Origin: Pacificoceanicola sp049803835
Lineage (GTDB): Bacteria; Pseudomonadota; Alphaproteobacteria; Rhodobacterales; Rhodobacteraceae
Assembly: GCF_049803835.1 (NCBI RefSeq)
Contig: NZ_JBNAGK010000017.1
Location: 1 to 64,000 of the forward strand
Reading direction: 5' to 3'
Length of the DNA: 64,000 nt
In this document: piece after piece, positions 42,951 to 52,479 of the stretch
How positions within the stretch are numbered: the stretch's first letter is position 1
Layout of the letters: every line of letters begins with the position of its first letter
Translations under genes and position numbers: made by a program
Notes under the pieces: model-generated
Database searches by the model: none
Told to the model about the DNA's origin: nothing
Seen by the model: only the letters and a program-made list of their open reading frames with translations

Positions 42951-43747
42951 TGGCTGTCGTCGCTTTCGCCGCACGTCATGACCAGGTCGAGACGGATGTC
43001 CGGATTCCCCTTGGCATGGCGCAGTTGAGCCCGGACGGTCTGTCCGAGCAATGGGTCTTGCGTTTCTGCGGGGACCGGCACTGGGCGCTCATCGCCGAGG
43101 CTCTTGGCCAGCACGAGGCGGTTTTCCAGGCGCCGGACGGACGGCCCGTCTACGCGGCGTTCTGCGCGACGTCCTTGCGGATGCCCCCATCCGGGCCGCT
43201 GCTGGGGAAGACGGTGCACGTCCGGTCGACCCTATACGGCCTGACGGACACGCGAACCGGCTCGCGGCATCGTCTGTCCGTCGACGGCACGGTGATTGCC
43301 GAACTGATGATGATCTCGACCTTCGTCAGCCATGACAAGAGCGGCTGCAACAACCGCATCCATCGCAATTCTGTGCTTGGCCAGATGTCTCTGCCTCCGG
43401 CCGGGACTGAGTTGATGGCGCTGGACGGACAGGCGCGGGACACCGTGCGCCACCTGCGCGGACTGGACCAGACGCACGCGCCGGAAATCCATGTCGAGCG
43501 TCCGGTGCCGTCGCTGGATTTCAACGCGGTCGGGCTTTTGTATTTCCCGACCTTCTCGCGCATCGCGGAAACCGCCGCTTGGGCAACCGGGCAGGCCGCG
43601 CCGGTCCGGCAGCGTGCGGTTGTGCATCTGGGGAACATCAACCCCGGTGACACGATCCGGGTCTTCGATCATGGCGCAATGCAGGTCCTGGCAAGGCAGG
43701 ACGGATCGCCAATCGCCGTGATCCGGACGAATCCGGCGGTGGCCTGA
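42950..43747 (+). CDS. LnmK/Pnap_2097-like double-hotdog protein appended to Nit1C
   Basis: Protein of 265 aa that I place with the LnmK-related Pnap_2097 family: two hotdog-like halves (residues about 15-135 and 150-262), with VSHDKSGCNNRIHRNSVLGQ between them and VGLLYFPTFSRIAETAAWAT in the second half. LnmK itself is an acyltransferase/decarboxylase that acts on acyl-carrier protein thioesters. It begins in the stop codon of the flavoprotein gene, so it belongs to the operon. Its presence suggests that the Nit1C product is acylated or built from an acyl-CoA or acyl-ACP. Family call is moderately sure, function inferred. Confidence 0.72.
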   Translation: MAVVAFAARHDQVETDVRIPLGMAQLSPDGLSEQWVLRFCGDRHWALIAEALGQHEAVFQAPDGRPVYAAFCATSLRMPPSGPLLGKTVHVRSTLYGLTDTRTGSRHRLSVDGTVIAELMMISTFVSHDKSGCNNRIHRNSVLGQMSLPPAGTELMALDGQARDTVRHLRGLDQTHAPEIHVERPVPSLDFNAVGLLYFPTFSRIAETAAWATGQAAPVRQRAVVHLGNINPGDTIRVFDHGAMQVLARQDGSPIAVIRTNPAVA

Positions 43748-43752
43748 ACGCG

Positions 43753-43780
43753 AACAGGGCACGCACAGGCGTGCCCTGTT
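43753..43780. terminator. Bidirectional terminator closing the Nit1C operon
   Basis: AACAGGGCACGC (43753-43764), loop ACAG, GCGTGCCCTGTT (43769-43780): a perfect 12-bp stem with a tetraloop between two convergent genes whose stops lie at 43747 and 43799. Terminal A and T pairs make it usable from both sides. Confidence 0.85.
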
Positions 43781-43798
43781 GTAAGGGTGCCGGGCGGA

Positions 43799-44782
43799 TT
43801 ACTGCAGGACGCCCGCGGCGGTCAGTTGCTCGACCGCGACGTCGGTGATCTTCGCGACGAATTCCGAGTATTCCTTCGGCCCCATCCAGGAGTCGGTCAC
43901 GCCGGTGCTGCGGGCGTACTCCTGATAGGACTCGGCCCGCATCGCTTCGTGGAACGCGTCGGCCACCTTCTGCTGCAGCTCCATCGGCATGCCGGCAGGA
44001 CCAAACACGCCGCGCACCTGGATCCAGCTCGAGTCCACATCCACACCCTGTTCGACAAAGGTGGGCAGATCGGATTTGCTCTCAAGGCGCTTGTCTGCCA
44101 ACACGCCCAAGCCCCGGATGCGTCCGGATTCGAAATACTCGGCGGTCGGGCCAAGGTTCGAGACGCCGATATCGACGTGTCCGCCCAGCAGCGCGGCCAT
44201 GATGTCGGGGGTCGAGGGGTAGCCGATCCAGTTGAATCTGGTGCCGGTGGCATTCTCCAGCATGGACATGCCGATGTGCTGCATCGACCCGACCGGGCCG
44301 AAGCCGCCGACATTGATGCTTTCGGGGGCCTCTTTCGCGGCGGCGATCACGTCGTCAAAGCTTTTATAGGGGCTGTCTTCGCGGACGAAGAACAGGATCG
44401 GGTCCTCCTGCACCGACGCGATCCAGGAGAAATCCCCGGGCGCGAAGGTGCCCTTGAGGTTGGTCTGCATGCCGGTGAAATGGGTGAGCGTGTTCACCCC
44501 GAGCGTCAGGCCGTCGGGCTTGGCCGCGCTGATGCGGCTCATCTGGTTCGCGCCGCCGCCACCGGGGGCGTTGATGACGATGACCTCCTGCCCGATGGCC
44601 GGTTCCAGCGACTTGGCGAGCGTGCGGATGAAGATATCCGAGGTGCCGCCCGGCTTGGTGTGCATGACCACCTCGAGCGGGCCTGCGGGCCAGGTGTCCT
44701 GCGCGGCCGCCGGGATGGCGGATGTAGCGCTCAGCACGGCGGCGGCCACAACCGCGGCAATCCGGTTGGATAGCAAATTCAT
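43799..44782 (-). CDS. Orphan TctC/Bug-type substrate-binding protein
   Basis: Periplasmic carboxylate receptor of 327 aa. Signal peptide about residues 1-29 (ending SAIPAAAQDTW). Bug landmarks HTKPGGTSDIFIRTLAKSLE, VINAPGGGGANQMSRI, GFGPVGSMQHIGMSMLE and LGGHVDIGVSNLGPTAEYFE are nearly those of the TctC at 25056, so the two are recent paralogues. There is no TctAB beside it; it may share the permease at 22932-24938 or serve in sensing. The ATG at 44782 has AGGAGG. The GH3 gene lies 124 bp upstream on the same strand. Confidence 0.9.
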   Translation of the reverse strand: MNLLSNRIAAVVAAAVLSATSAIPAAAQDTWPAGPLEVVMHTKPGGTSDIFIRTLAKSLEPAIGQEVIVINAPGGGGANQMSRISAAKPDGLTLGVNTLTHFTGMQTNLKGTFAPGDFSWIASVQEDPILFFVREDSPYKSFDDVIAAAKEAPESINVGGFGPVGSMQHIGMSMLENATGTRFNWIGYPSTPDIMAALLGGHVDIGVSNLGPTAEYFESGRIRGLGVLADKRLESKSDLPTFVEQGVDVDSSWIQVRGVFGPAGMPMELQQKVADAFHEAMRAESYQEYARSTGVTDSWMGPKEYSEFVAKITDVAVEQLTAAGVLQ

Positions 44783-44906
44783 GGTTTTTTCCTCCTCTGT
44801 TGCGCGCCGGCGCGGGATGCGCCGGACCCGCGGGTCTTTCGTCGCAGACGATGCGACCTGTGATCCAATCGCTTCATGCAGTTGGATTCCGGGGCCCTGA
44901 TGCTGC

Positions 44907-46595
44907 TCAGTCCGGCAGACCAAAAGGCAGTTCGACCGGGCTTTGCCCACGGATCGGAATGACGCCGGTCAGGGCATCGACCACGGCCTGCTGCACCGGG
45001 CGCACGGCGCTGTAGGCGTTCACGAAGGTTGGGCAGTCGGGCATGTGAAAGGTCAGAAAGGGCGAGCCGAGCGAGACATAGAGCGTCGGCAGGTGCTGCC
45101 ACATCCGCTGCATCGTCAGCGGAAAGGCCCCGTGCAGGCGCTCCCATTGCGGTCCGAGCGTCTCCTTGCCCGACACCCCCTCCTCGGCCATGAGATACAG
45201 GCCGATGTCCTGATCCGTGGCGTCGATGGGCTCGCCGGGGACAAGCCGGGTGATCGTGAACCCGAGGTTCTCCAGCATGGCGGGAATCTCCAGGTCGGGC
45301 AGGGGGGCCGAGGGGCTGCGCCGGTCCCGTGCCTCGGCCAGCAGGATGCGGCGGTGCCGCTCCGTCGAGAGCGGCAGGAGGCCCTGGGTATCCTTGACCA
45401 ATGTCACGCAGCCTTCGGCCACGTCCCTGGACCAGCCGCGATGCTCTTCGCTGCCCAGCAATGCGGCGCGGCGGTTTTCGGGCGGGACGGCGGGACGACC
45501 CAGATGCAGGCCCATCGACGCCTTGAGGGCCAGTATCCGCAGCACCGCCTCGTCCAGACGGCGCTGTGTGAGCGCCCCGCTGGTCAGTCCGTCACACAGG
45601 AACTGCATGTCCTCGTCGATGTCGCGCGGGAACAGCAGGATGTCACAGCCGGCTTCGATGCAGAGCGGGACGATGTCCTTGCGGGCCCCGCAGGACGTGA
45701 AGCCTGCCATCCCGGTCGCGTCCGAGACGATCACGCCGTTGTACCCGAGATCACCGCGCAACAGCCCCTGGAGCAGGTGTGCATTGAGCGAGGCCGGGAG
45801 GGAGGCCTCGCCCAATGCCCCGTCCCCCGCTGCCGGGCGAAAAGCAGCCAGGGTGACGTGACCGGCCATGATCAGGCGAACATCGCGGGCGATCGCCGCG
45901 GCATAGATCCGGCCGAAACTGGCGTCCCAGTCTTCCATCGTCATGGTGTTGTGGGTGGTGACATAATGCTGGTCGCGCTCATCGAGACCATCGCCGGGGA
46001 AATGCTTGACGCAGGCCACCAGCTCATTGTCATGCATCCCGTCGAGATAGGCGCAGACCATCGACAGGGTCTGATCGACCTTGTCGGAAAAGCTGCGCGT
46101 GTTGATGGCGTTGGCCCGGAAATTCAGCGCCAGGTCGGCCACCGGGGTCCAGCTGACGCCGAACCCGAGGTAGCCCGCCTCCCGCGCAGCGATGGTGCCC
46201 ATGCGCCGGGCGTTGCCCGGATCGCCGGTGGCGGCCACCGCCATCTGGTTGGGAAAGGCGGTGCCGGCCTTGACGCTGGCCTTTTCCGACATCTCGATAT
46301 CCGCGGTCAACAGGGGCGGCACGGCGCTGCGCCGCATCAGGCGCTCCGCCGAACGCCGCAGTTCCGTTTCGCCGTAGCTTGGAAAGCGATGCACCCCGCC
46401 GAGACCGCGCGCCGCCAGAGCGTCGATGGAGGCGTCCGACAGGTCGCGGCACATCGGCAGGATGACCTGCGCAATTTTCGCATCTGTCCCGAGTGCATCG
46501 AACTGCGTCCTGACCCACTCGAGACCGGCGCGGTCGAGGTGAAAGGGGCCAGCGCAGAGTTGCGCGTCGGTGAGGGGAAGCCGGGTCGTGGGCAT
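44907..46595 (-). CDS. Glycoside hydrolase family 3, beta-N-acetylglucosaminidase (NagZ-like)
   Basis: Retaining glycosidase of 562 aa. The barrel domain has VKHFPGDGLDERDQH, in which KHFPG and the Asp-x-His dyad characteristic of NagZ-type N-acetylglucosaminidases are visible (the usual GHG has become GDG), and the nucleophile Asp in GVIVSDATGMAG near residue 296. An additional C-terminal domain of about 200 aa makes it longer than E. coli NagZ (about 340 aa), as in Gram-positive NagZ. No signal peptide is evident, so it may act in the cytosol on imported disaccharides. It could feed the amino-sugar locus at 2514-12713, though it is 32 kb away. Confidence 0.85.
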   Translation of the reverse strand: MPTTRLPLTDAQLCAGPFHLDRAGLEWVRTQFDALGTDAKIAQVILPMCRDLSDASIDALAARGLGGVHRFPSYGETELRRSAERLMRRSAVPPLLTADIEMSEKASVKAGTAFPNQMAVAATGDPGNARRMGTIAAREAGYLGFGVSWTPVADLALNFRANAINTRSFSDKVDQTLSMVCAYLDGMHDNELVACVKHFPGDGLDERDQHYVTTHNTMTMEDWDASFGRIYAAAIARDVRLIMAGHVTLAAFRPAAGDGALGEASLPASLNAHLLQGLLRGDLGYNGVIVSDATGMAGFTSCGARKDIVPLCIEAGCDILLFPRDIDEDMQFLCDGLTSGALTQRRLDEAVLRILALKASMGLHLGRPAVPPENRRAALLGSEEHRGWSRDVAEGCVTLVKDTQGLLPLSTERHRRILLAEARDRRSPSAPLPDLEIPAMLENLGFTITRLVPGEPIDATDQDIGLYLMAEEGVSGKETLGPQWERLHGAFPLTMQRMWQHLPTLYVSLGSPFLTFHMPDCPTFVNAYSAVRPVQQAVVDALTGVIPIRGQSPVELPFGLPD

Positions 46596-46808
46596 GTGGG
46601 TGTGCTATCTCGCCTGTTCTTCGGTCCCGTCCAGCATAGCCAATCGCAGGGGTTGGTGGTGGGCACATAGGTCAGGGCTGACCAAACTTTTCGGAAACCA
46701 AACGGCGTTGCTTGCGGCACTGTCCGGCCCTTCAATACCGGGCAGACCCACATTGCTCCGCCCAGGGCTGCCCGCATCTGCTGCCTGCTCCCGCGGAAAA
46801 GGACAGAG

Positions 46809-48011
46809 TTGACCGAGATGAAGGCTTTTCAGAATTACAGGGTAATCGACACGACGCATGTGCTTGCCGGGCCGTTCGCGGCGTTCCAGCTGGCCACGTT
46901 GGGGGCCGAGGTCATCAAGGTCGAGGACCCGAACGACCCCGATCAGGCCCGGTCGCAAGGACCGGACCGCGCGATGAATGGCATCGGCATGGGCACGGCC
47001 TTTCTGGGGCAGGCGGCCAACAAATCGTCGGTGGCCATCGACCTCAAGACGCCCGAGGGCAAGGAGGTGATGCTGCGGCTGCTCGATACGGCGGACGTGT
47101 TCATCGAGAACTACCGGCCCGGCGCGTTCGAGGCACTGGGGCTGGGGTACGAGGACCTGCGGCGGCGCAACCCGGGGCTGATCTACTGCTCGCTCTCGGC
47201 TTTTGGCGCGACCGGGCCAAGGCGGGAATTGCGGGGCTATGACAATATCATCCAGGCCTTTTCAGGCTTCATGGCAATGACCGGGGACAGTCCGGAGAAA
47301 CCTTTCAAATGCGGTGCGCCGATCATGGATTACGCGGCGGGCACGACCACGGCCTACGCAATCGCGGCGGCGCTCCTGCAACGGGCACGCAACGGCGGGG
47401 CCGGGAACTTCGTCGACGTCTCGATGCTCGACGTGGCCATGATGTTCGCCACCTCGCATGTGGCCTCCTACTTCTGGAACGGCAAAGTGCCGAAGCCCAA
47501 GGGCAACAGCTATCCGTTTGCGACGATCGGCATGTATCACGCCAGTGACGCGCCGATGATGGTCTCGGCCTCGAACCTGAAGCAGCAGGCCAAGTTGTGG
47601 CGTCTGCTGGGGCGCGAGGACATGGTCAAAGAGGACAACAACACGCGGCTGGATGCGCATGCCGAGGAGAGCGCGGCGCTGGCTGCCGCCTTCCGGATGC
47701 GCCGGGCGGCTGACTGGGAAGACCTCTTGCAATCCGAAGGTATCCCCTGCGCCCGCATCCGGACGCTCGACGAGGCCTTGGCCGATCCACAGGTGCAGGC
47801 GCGGCCCGTGCTGCACAGCTTTGGCGGCGAGGTCGGGACGGTCGAGGGTATGACCACGACGCTGGCGGGGTTCCGCATGCAGGAGCATGGCCCCTCCATC
47901 GACCTTCCGCCGCAGCGGCTCGGGGCGCAGACACAGACCGTGCTCTCCGGGCTTGGCTACAGCGACGCCGAGATCGACCAGCTCCGGACCGCGGGGATCA
48001 TCGCCGGATAG
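46809..48011 (+). CDS. CaiB/BaiF-family CoA-transferase (second copy)
   Basis: Family III CoA-transferase of 400 aa. YRVIDTTHVLAGPFAAFQLA, VFIENYRPGAFEALGLGYED and the catalytic Asp in CGAPIMDYAAGTTTAYA align closely with the enzyme at 26113. The TTG at 46809 is taken as start because AAAAGGA lies five bases upstream; the ATG at 46818 would be too far from it. It is divergent from the GH3/TctC pair. With the TctC paralogue nearby it repeats half of the 25-27 kb module. Confidence 0.9.
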   Translation: MTEMKAFQNYRVIDTTHVLAGPFAAFQLATLGAEVIKVEDPNDPDQARSQGPDRAMNGIGMGTAFLGQAANKSSVAIDLKTPEGKEVMLRLLDTADVFIENYRPGAFEALGLGYEDLRRRNPGLIYCSLSAFGATGPRRELRGYDNIIQAFSGFMAMTGDSPEKPFKCGAPIMDYAAGTTTAYAIAAALLQRARNGGAGNFVDVSMLDVAMMFATSHVASYFWNGKVPKPKGNSYPFATIGMYHASDAPMMVSASNLKQQAKLWRLLGREDMVKEDNNTRLDAHAEESAALAAAFRMRRAADWEDLLQSEGIPCARIRTLDEALADPQVQARPVLHSFGGEVGTVEGMTTTLAGFRMQEHGPSIDLPPQRLGAQTQTVLSGLGYSDAEIDQLRTAGIIAG

Positions 48012-48064
48012 ACGCCAAAAATGCCGCTTCAAGGCCGCGTCCCGTGCTCTGGCGGGCGCGAATT

Positions 48065-48078
48065 TGTTAGCGTTACCA
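48065..48078 (+). promoter_or_regulatory. LacI-type operator candidate before the second sugar ABC operon
   Basis: TGTTAGCGTTACCA matches 12 of 14 positions of the palindrome TGGTAACGTTACCA often bound by LacI-family sugar repressors. It lies 156 bp before the binding-protein start at 48234. No LacI gene is present in the window, so the regulator would be encoded elsewhere. Confidence 0.45.
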
Positions 48079-48233
48079 ATGGCTAATACAGAATGTTTTG
48101 GCGCGGCAAATCTCCCGTGCGTTGACCGAAACCCCCACGAAAAGACATTTGGACGCAGCCCGCAAGCGCGCGGAGTCAGCCTTCGGACCGGGCGCAAGCC
48201 CGCAAGACAACAGAATTGACAGAGGAGAAGACC

Positions 48234-49466
48234 ATGACGAAATTCAAAACCGCCGCACTGGGCGCGCTGATGACCACTACCGTTCAGCCGGTGCTGGCCG
48301 CCGATCTGGAAGTCACCCATTGGTGGACCTCCGGAGCCGAGGCCGCCGCGATCCGCGTGATCGCAGACGCGTTCCAGGAAAGCGGCAACACCTGGATCGA
48401 CGGGGCCATCGCGGGCGCAGGCGGCGTGGCCCGTCCGCTGATTACCAGCCGGATCACCGGCGGCGACCCGATGGGCGCCACCCAGTTCACCCACAGCTCG
48501 GCCATGCGCGAACTGATCGAGGCGGGCTTCATGCGCGACGTGACCGAGATCGCCGAGGCACAGGGCTGGAAAGAGCAGATCTTCCCGCAATCGCTGCTGG
48601 ACAGCTGCACCTTCGAGGGCAAGCTGTACTGCGTGCCGTCCAACATCCACTCGCAACAGTGGCTGTGGCTGAACAACGCCGTGTTCACGGACAACGGGCT
48701 GGCCGTGCCGCAGACCTGGGACGACTTCGTCGCCGCCGCACCGGCGCTGCGTGAAAAAGGCATCATCCCGTTGGCGCAGGGTCAGCAGGCCTGGCAGATC
48801 CAGCTGATGTTCAACGTGCTGATGGTGTCGATCGGCGGGCCGGAGCTGTTCGAAAAGGTCTACGGCGAACTCGACGCGGAGTATGCGGCGGGCGAAGACG
48901 TCGCCAAGGTCTTCAAGGCGGCTGCCGAAGCCCGCGATCTGATGAACGGCTCGAACGTACAGGCCTGGAACGAGGCCGCGCTGCTGGTCGTCGACGGTCG
49001 GGCCGGTGGCCAGATCATGGGTGACTGGGTTCAGGGGGAATTCATGCAGGCCGGTCTGAAGGCAGGCGAAGACTTTTCCTGCCTCCCGGGGCTTGGCGTG
49101 CATGAATACATCACCGCGGCGGGCGACGCCTTCTATTTCCCCAAGGTCGACGACCCGGACATCACCGCCGCGCAGGACAAGCTGGCCAGCGTGATCGTTT
49201 CGCCGAAAACGCAGGTTGATTTCACCGCGGCCAAGGGTGCGCTTCCGGTGCGCCGCGACATCGAGCTGAGCAATCCGACCCCCTGCATGGAAAAGGGCAT
49301 GGAGATCCTCAAATCCGGCCACATCGTGGAAAGCGTCAACACCCTGGTGTCGCCGGATACCGTTGGCCGCGTGACGGACCTTGTGGTCGAATTCTTTGCC
49401 GACCCGGGCTTCACAGCCGAGAAAGCACAGGAAGAATTCGCCGAAATCATCGCTTCGGCGGACTGA
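48234..49466 (+). CDS. Sugar-binding protein of an ABC importer (GtsA-like, family 1)
   Basis: Periplasmic receptor of 410 aa with a signal peptide of about 22 residues (ending PVLAADLEVTHW). LEVTHWWTSGAEAAAIRVIA, then VPSNIHSQQWLWLNN near residue 145 and MGDWVQGEFMQAGLKAG near residue 264 are typical of glucose/mannose-type receptors in alphaproteobacteria and pseudomonads. ATG 48234 has GAGGAG. It begins an operon of four genes; a perfect hairpin follows its stop. Glucose, mannose or a glucoside is the likely ligand, inferred from similarity. Confidence 0.9.
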   Translation: MTKFKTAALGALMTTTVQPVLAADLEVTHWWTSGAEAAAIRVIADAFQESGNTWIDGAIAGAGGVARPLITSRITGGDPMGATQFTHSSAMRELIEAGFMRDVTEIAEAQGWKEQIFPQSLLDSCTFEGKLYCVPSNIHSQQWLWLNNAVFTDNGLAVPQTWDDFVAAAPALREKGIIPLAQGQQAWQIQLMFNVLMVSIGGPELFEKVYGELDAEYAAGEDVAKVFKAAAEARDLMNGSNVQAWNEAALLVVDGRAGGQIMGDWVQGEFMQAGLKAGEDFSCLPGLGVHEYITAAGDAFYFPKVDDPDITAAQDKLASVIVSPKTQVDFTAAKGALPVRRDIELSNPTPCMEKGMEILKSGHIVESVNTLVSPDTVGRVTDLVVEFFADPGFTAEKAQEEFAEIIASAD

Positions 49467-49473
49467 GCGATCC

Positions 49474-49503
49474 GGCGCGGACCGTTTCCCGCAGGTCCGC
49501 GCC
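49474..49503 (+). other. Intercistronic hairpin after the second binding-protein gene
   Basis: GGCGCGGACC (49474-49483) and GGTCCGCGCC (49494-49503): perfect 10-bp stem, 10-base loop, seven bases after the stop codon of the binding-protein gene and 37 bp before the permease gene. No U-run. Probably stabilises the receptor mRNA or reduces read-through, like the hairpin at 6533-6565. Confidence 0.65.
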
Positions 49504-49540
49504 ACCCTGTCCCCTTCCCCAACATCATCGGAGAGTTGCA

Positions 49541-50434
49541 ATGTCGCAAAGCGGCAAACCGGCAGCGCTATTCAAAAACCTGAGTGCCAAGATTGCCGCC
49601 ATCCCGATGGTGCTGACGGCGCTTGTGGTCTTTGTCGGCTGCTCTGTCTGGACAATCGTCTATTCCTTCACCAATTCGCGCCTGCTGCCCAGTGCCAAAT
49701 GGGTCGGTCTCGATCAGTACGAACGCCTCTGGGACACCCGGCGCTGGGTCATCTCGATCGAGAACCTAGCGATCTACGGCATCCTCATGCTGCTCCTCGC
49801 GCTTGTCGTCGGTTTCCTGCTCGCGGCGCTGATCGACCAGAAGATCCGCTTCGAAGACGGCTTTCGCACGATCTTCCTCTACCCATACGCGCTGAGCTTC
49901 ATCGTCACCGGCCTTGTTTGGCAGTGGCTGCTGAACCCCGAGTTCGGCATCCAGAACGCGGTGCGCAACCTCGGCTTCGAAAGCTTCAGCTTCGATCCGC
50001 TCTACAACCCGGACACGGTGCTTTACGGTGTGCTGATCGCCGGTCTTTGGCACACCAGCGGATTGGTGATGTGCCTGATGCTGGCCGGGCTGCGGGGCAT
50101 CGACGAGGATGTCTGGAAAGCCACCAAGATCGACGGCATCCCCGCCTGGAAAACCTACATCGTCGTGGTGATCCCGATGATGCGCCCGGTGTTCATCACG
50201 ACGCTGGTTCTGGTCACCTCCGGCATCATCAAGCTCTATGACCTTGTCATCGCTCAGACCGGCGGCGGCCCCGGCCTTGCGTCCGAAGTGCCCGCCAAAT
50301 TCGTTTTCGACATGATGTTCGTCTCGCAGAACCTGGCCCAGGGCTTTGCCGCGTCGACCATGATGCTGGTGGCCGTGATCTTCATCATCATTCCCTGGGC
50401 CTACCTGGAATTCGGAGGCAAGAAACATGGCTGA
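49541..50434 (+). CDS. Sugar ABC transporter permease (MalF type)
   Basis: Inner-membrane permease of 297 aa with six predicted membrane segments (first at about residues 15-40). The EAA loop is DEDVWKATKIDGIPAWKTYI. The segment PGLASEVPAKFVFDMMF near residue 246 follows the last periplasmic loop and is typical of GtsB-like permeases. It overlaps the partner permease gene by eight bases. Confidence 0.93.
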   Translation: MSQSGKPAALFKNLSAKIAAIPMVLTALVVFVGCSVWTIVYSFTNSRLLPSAKWVGLDQYERLWDTRRWVISIENLAIYGILMLLLALVVGFLLAALIDQKIRFEDGFRTIFLYPYALSFIVTGLVWQWLLNPEFGIQNAVRNLGFESFSFDPLYNPDTVLYGVLIAGLWHTSGLVMCLMLAGLRGIDEDVWKATKIDGIPAWKTYIVVVIPMMRPVFITTLVLVTSGIIKLYDLVIAQTGGGPGLASEVPAKFVFDMMFVSQNLAQGFAASTMMLVAVIFIIIPWAYLEFGGKKHG

Positions 50435-51344
50435 CGTCACCACCAACATGCGGCGGCCCAGCCCGGCGCATGCCTCCGGGCCGAAACCCCGCAGGGCTTT
50501 CAGCCGCAAGAACATCATGATCTATAGCGTCCTGTTCGTGCTGGCGATCTATTACCTGCTGCCCTTCTACGTGATGCTGATGACCTCGCTGAAGGGGTTG
50601 GCCGAAATCCGCACCGGCAACATCTTTGCCCCGCCGGTGGAGATCACATTCGAACCCTGGGCCAAGGCCTGGGCCACGGTCTGCACCGGCCTGAATTGTG
50701 ACGGCCTGTCGCGCGGCTTCTGGAACTCGGTCAAGATCACGGTGCCCTCGGTCTTTTTCTCGATCGCCGTGGCTTCGGTCAACGGCTATGCGCTGTCGAT
50801 GTGGCGGTTCAAGGGGGCGAATGTCTTCTTCACGATCCTGATCATAGGCGCCTTCATTCCCTATCAGGTGATGATCTACCCCATCGTCGTGCTGCTGCGG
50901 GAAATCGGCCTCTACGGAAATCTCGGCGGTCTGGTGCTGGTGCATACGGTCTTCGGCATGCCGATCCTGACGCTGCTGTTCCGCAACTACTTCTCCTCGG
51001 TGCCTGAAGAGTTGTTCAAGGCCGCCCGCGTCGATGGTGCCCGGTTCTGGACCATCTATTTCAAGATCATGTTGCCCATGGCGGTGCCGATCTTTGTCGT
51101 GGCCGTGATCCTGCAAACCACCGCGATCTGGAACGACTTCCTGTTCGGCGTCATCTACACGCGGCCCGAAAACTACCCGATGACGGTTCAGCTGAACAAC
51201 ATCGTCAACTCGGTCACCGGCGTGAAGGAATACAACGTCAACATGGCGGCGACGCTGCTGTCCGGGGTTGTTCCTCTCACCATCTACTTTCTCTCTGGCA
51301 AGCTCTTCGTGCGCGGCATCGCAGCCGGCGCCGTGAAAGGATAA
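50427..51344 (+). CDS. Sugar ABC transporter permease (MalG type)
   Basis: Partner permease of 305 aa: a basic cytoplasmic N-terminus of about 30 residues, then six membrane segments. The EAA loop is EELFKAARVDGARFWTIYFK, followed by MLPMAVPIFVVAVI; the C-terminus GKLFVRGIAAGAVKG is the standard ending of this family. The ATPase gene follows after four bases. Confidence 0.93.
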   Translation: MADVTTNMRRPSPAHASGPKPRRAFSRKNIMIYSVLFVLAIYYLLPFYVMLMTSLKGLAEIRTGNIFAPPVEITFEPWAKAWATVCTGLNCDGLSRGFWNSVKITVPSVFFSIAVASVNGYALSMWRFKGANVFFTILIIGAFIPYQVMIYPIVVLLREIGLYGNLGGLVLVHTVFGMPILTLLFRNYFSSVPEELFKAARVDGARFWTIYFKIMLPMAVPIFVVAVILQTTAIWNDFLFGVIYTRPENYPMTVQLNNIVNSVTGVKEYNVNMAATLLSGVVPLTIYFLSGKLFVRGIAAGAVKG

Positions 51345-51348
51345 CGTC

Positions 51349-52434
<1,086 letters not shown>

Positions 52435-52449
52435 CGCCAGGCAAAAGAG

Positions 52450-52474
52450 ACCGGCGCCGTCCCGCGGTGCCGGT
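52450..52474. terminator. Hairpin between convergent genes
   Basis: ACCGGCGCC (52450-52458) and GGTGCCGGT (52466-52474) form a nine-pair stem with one G-U pair, loop of seven, followed by TTCCTT on the plus strand and by TCTCTTTTGC on the minus strand. It separates the ATPase gene (stop 52434) from the hydrolase gene (stop 52480) and can serve both directions. Confidence 0.7.
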
Positions 52475-52479
52475 TTCCT

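Noticed and set aside
47262..49541. Very long minus-strand open frame (759 codons) opposite the CoA-transferase and binding-protein genes
   Set aside because: It lies antisense to two well-supported genes, has a low-complexity Arg/Gly/His-rich composition and no recognisable domain; typical shadow frame of GC-rich codon use.
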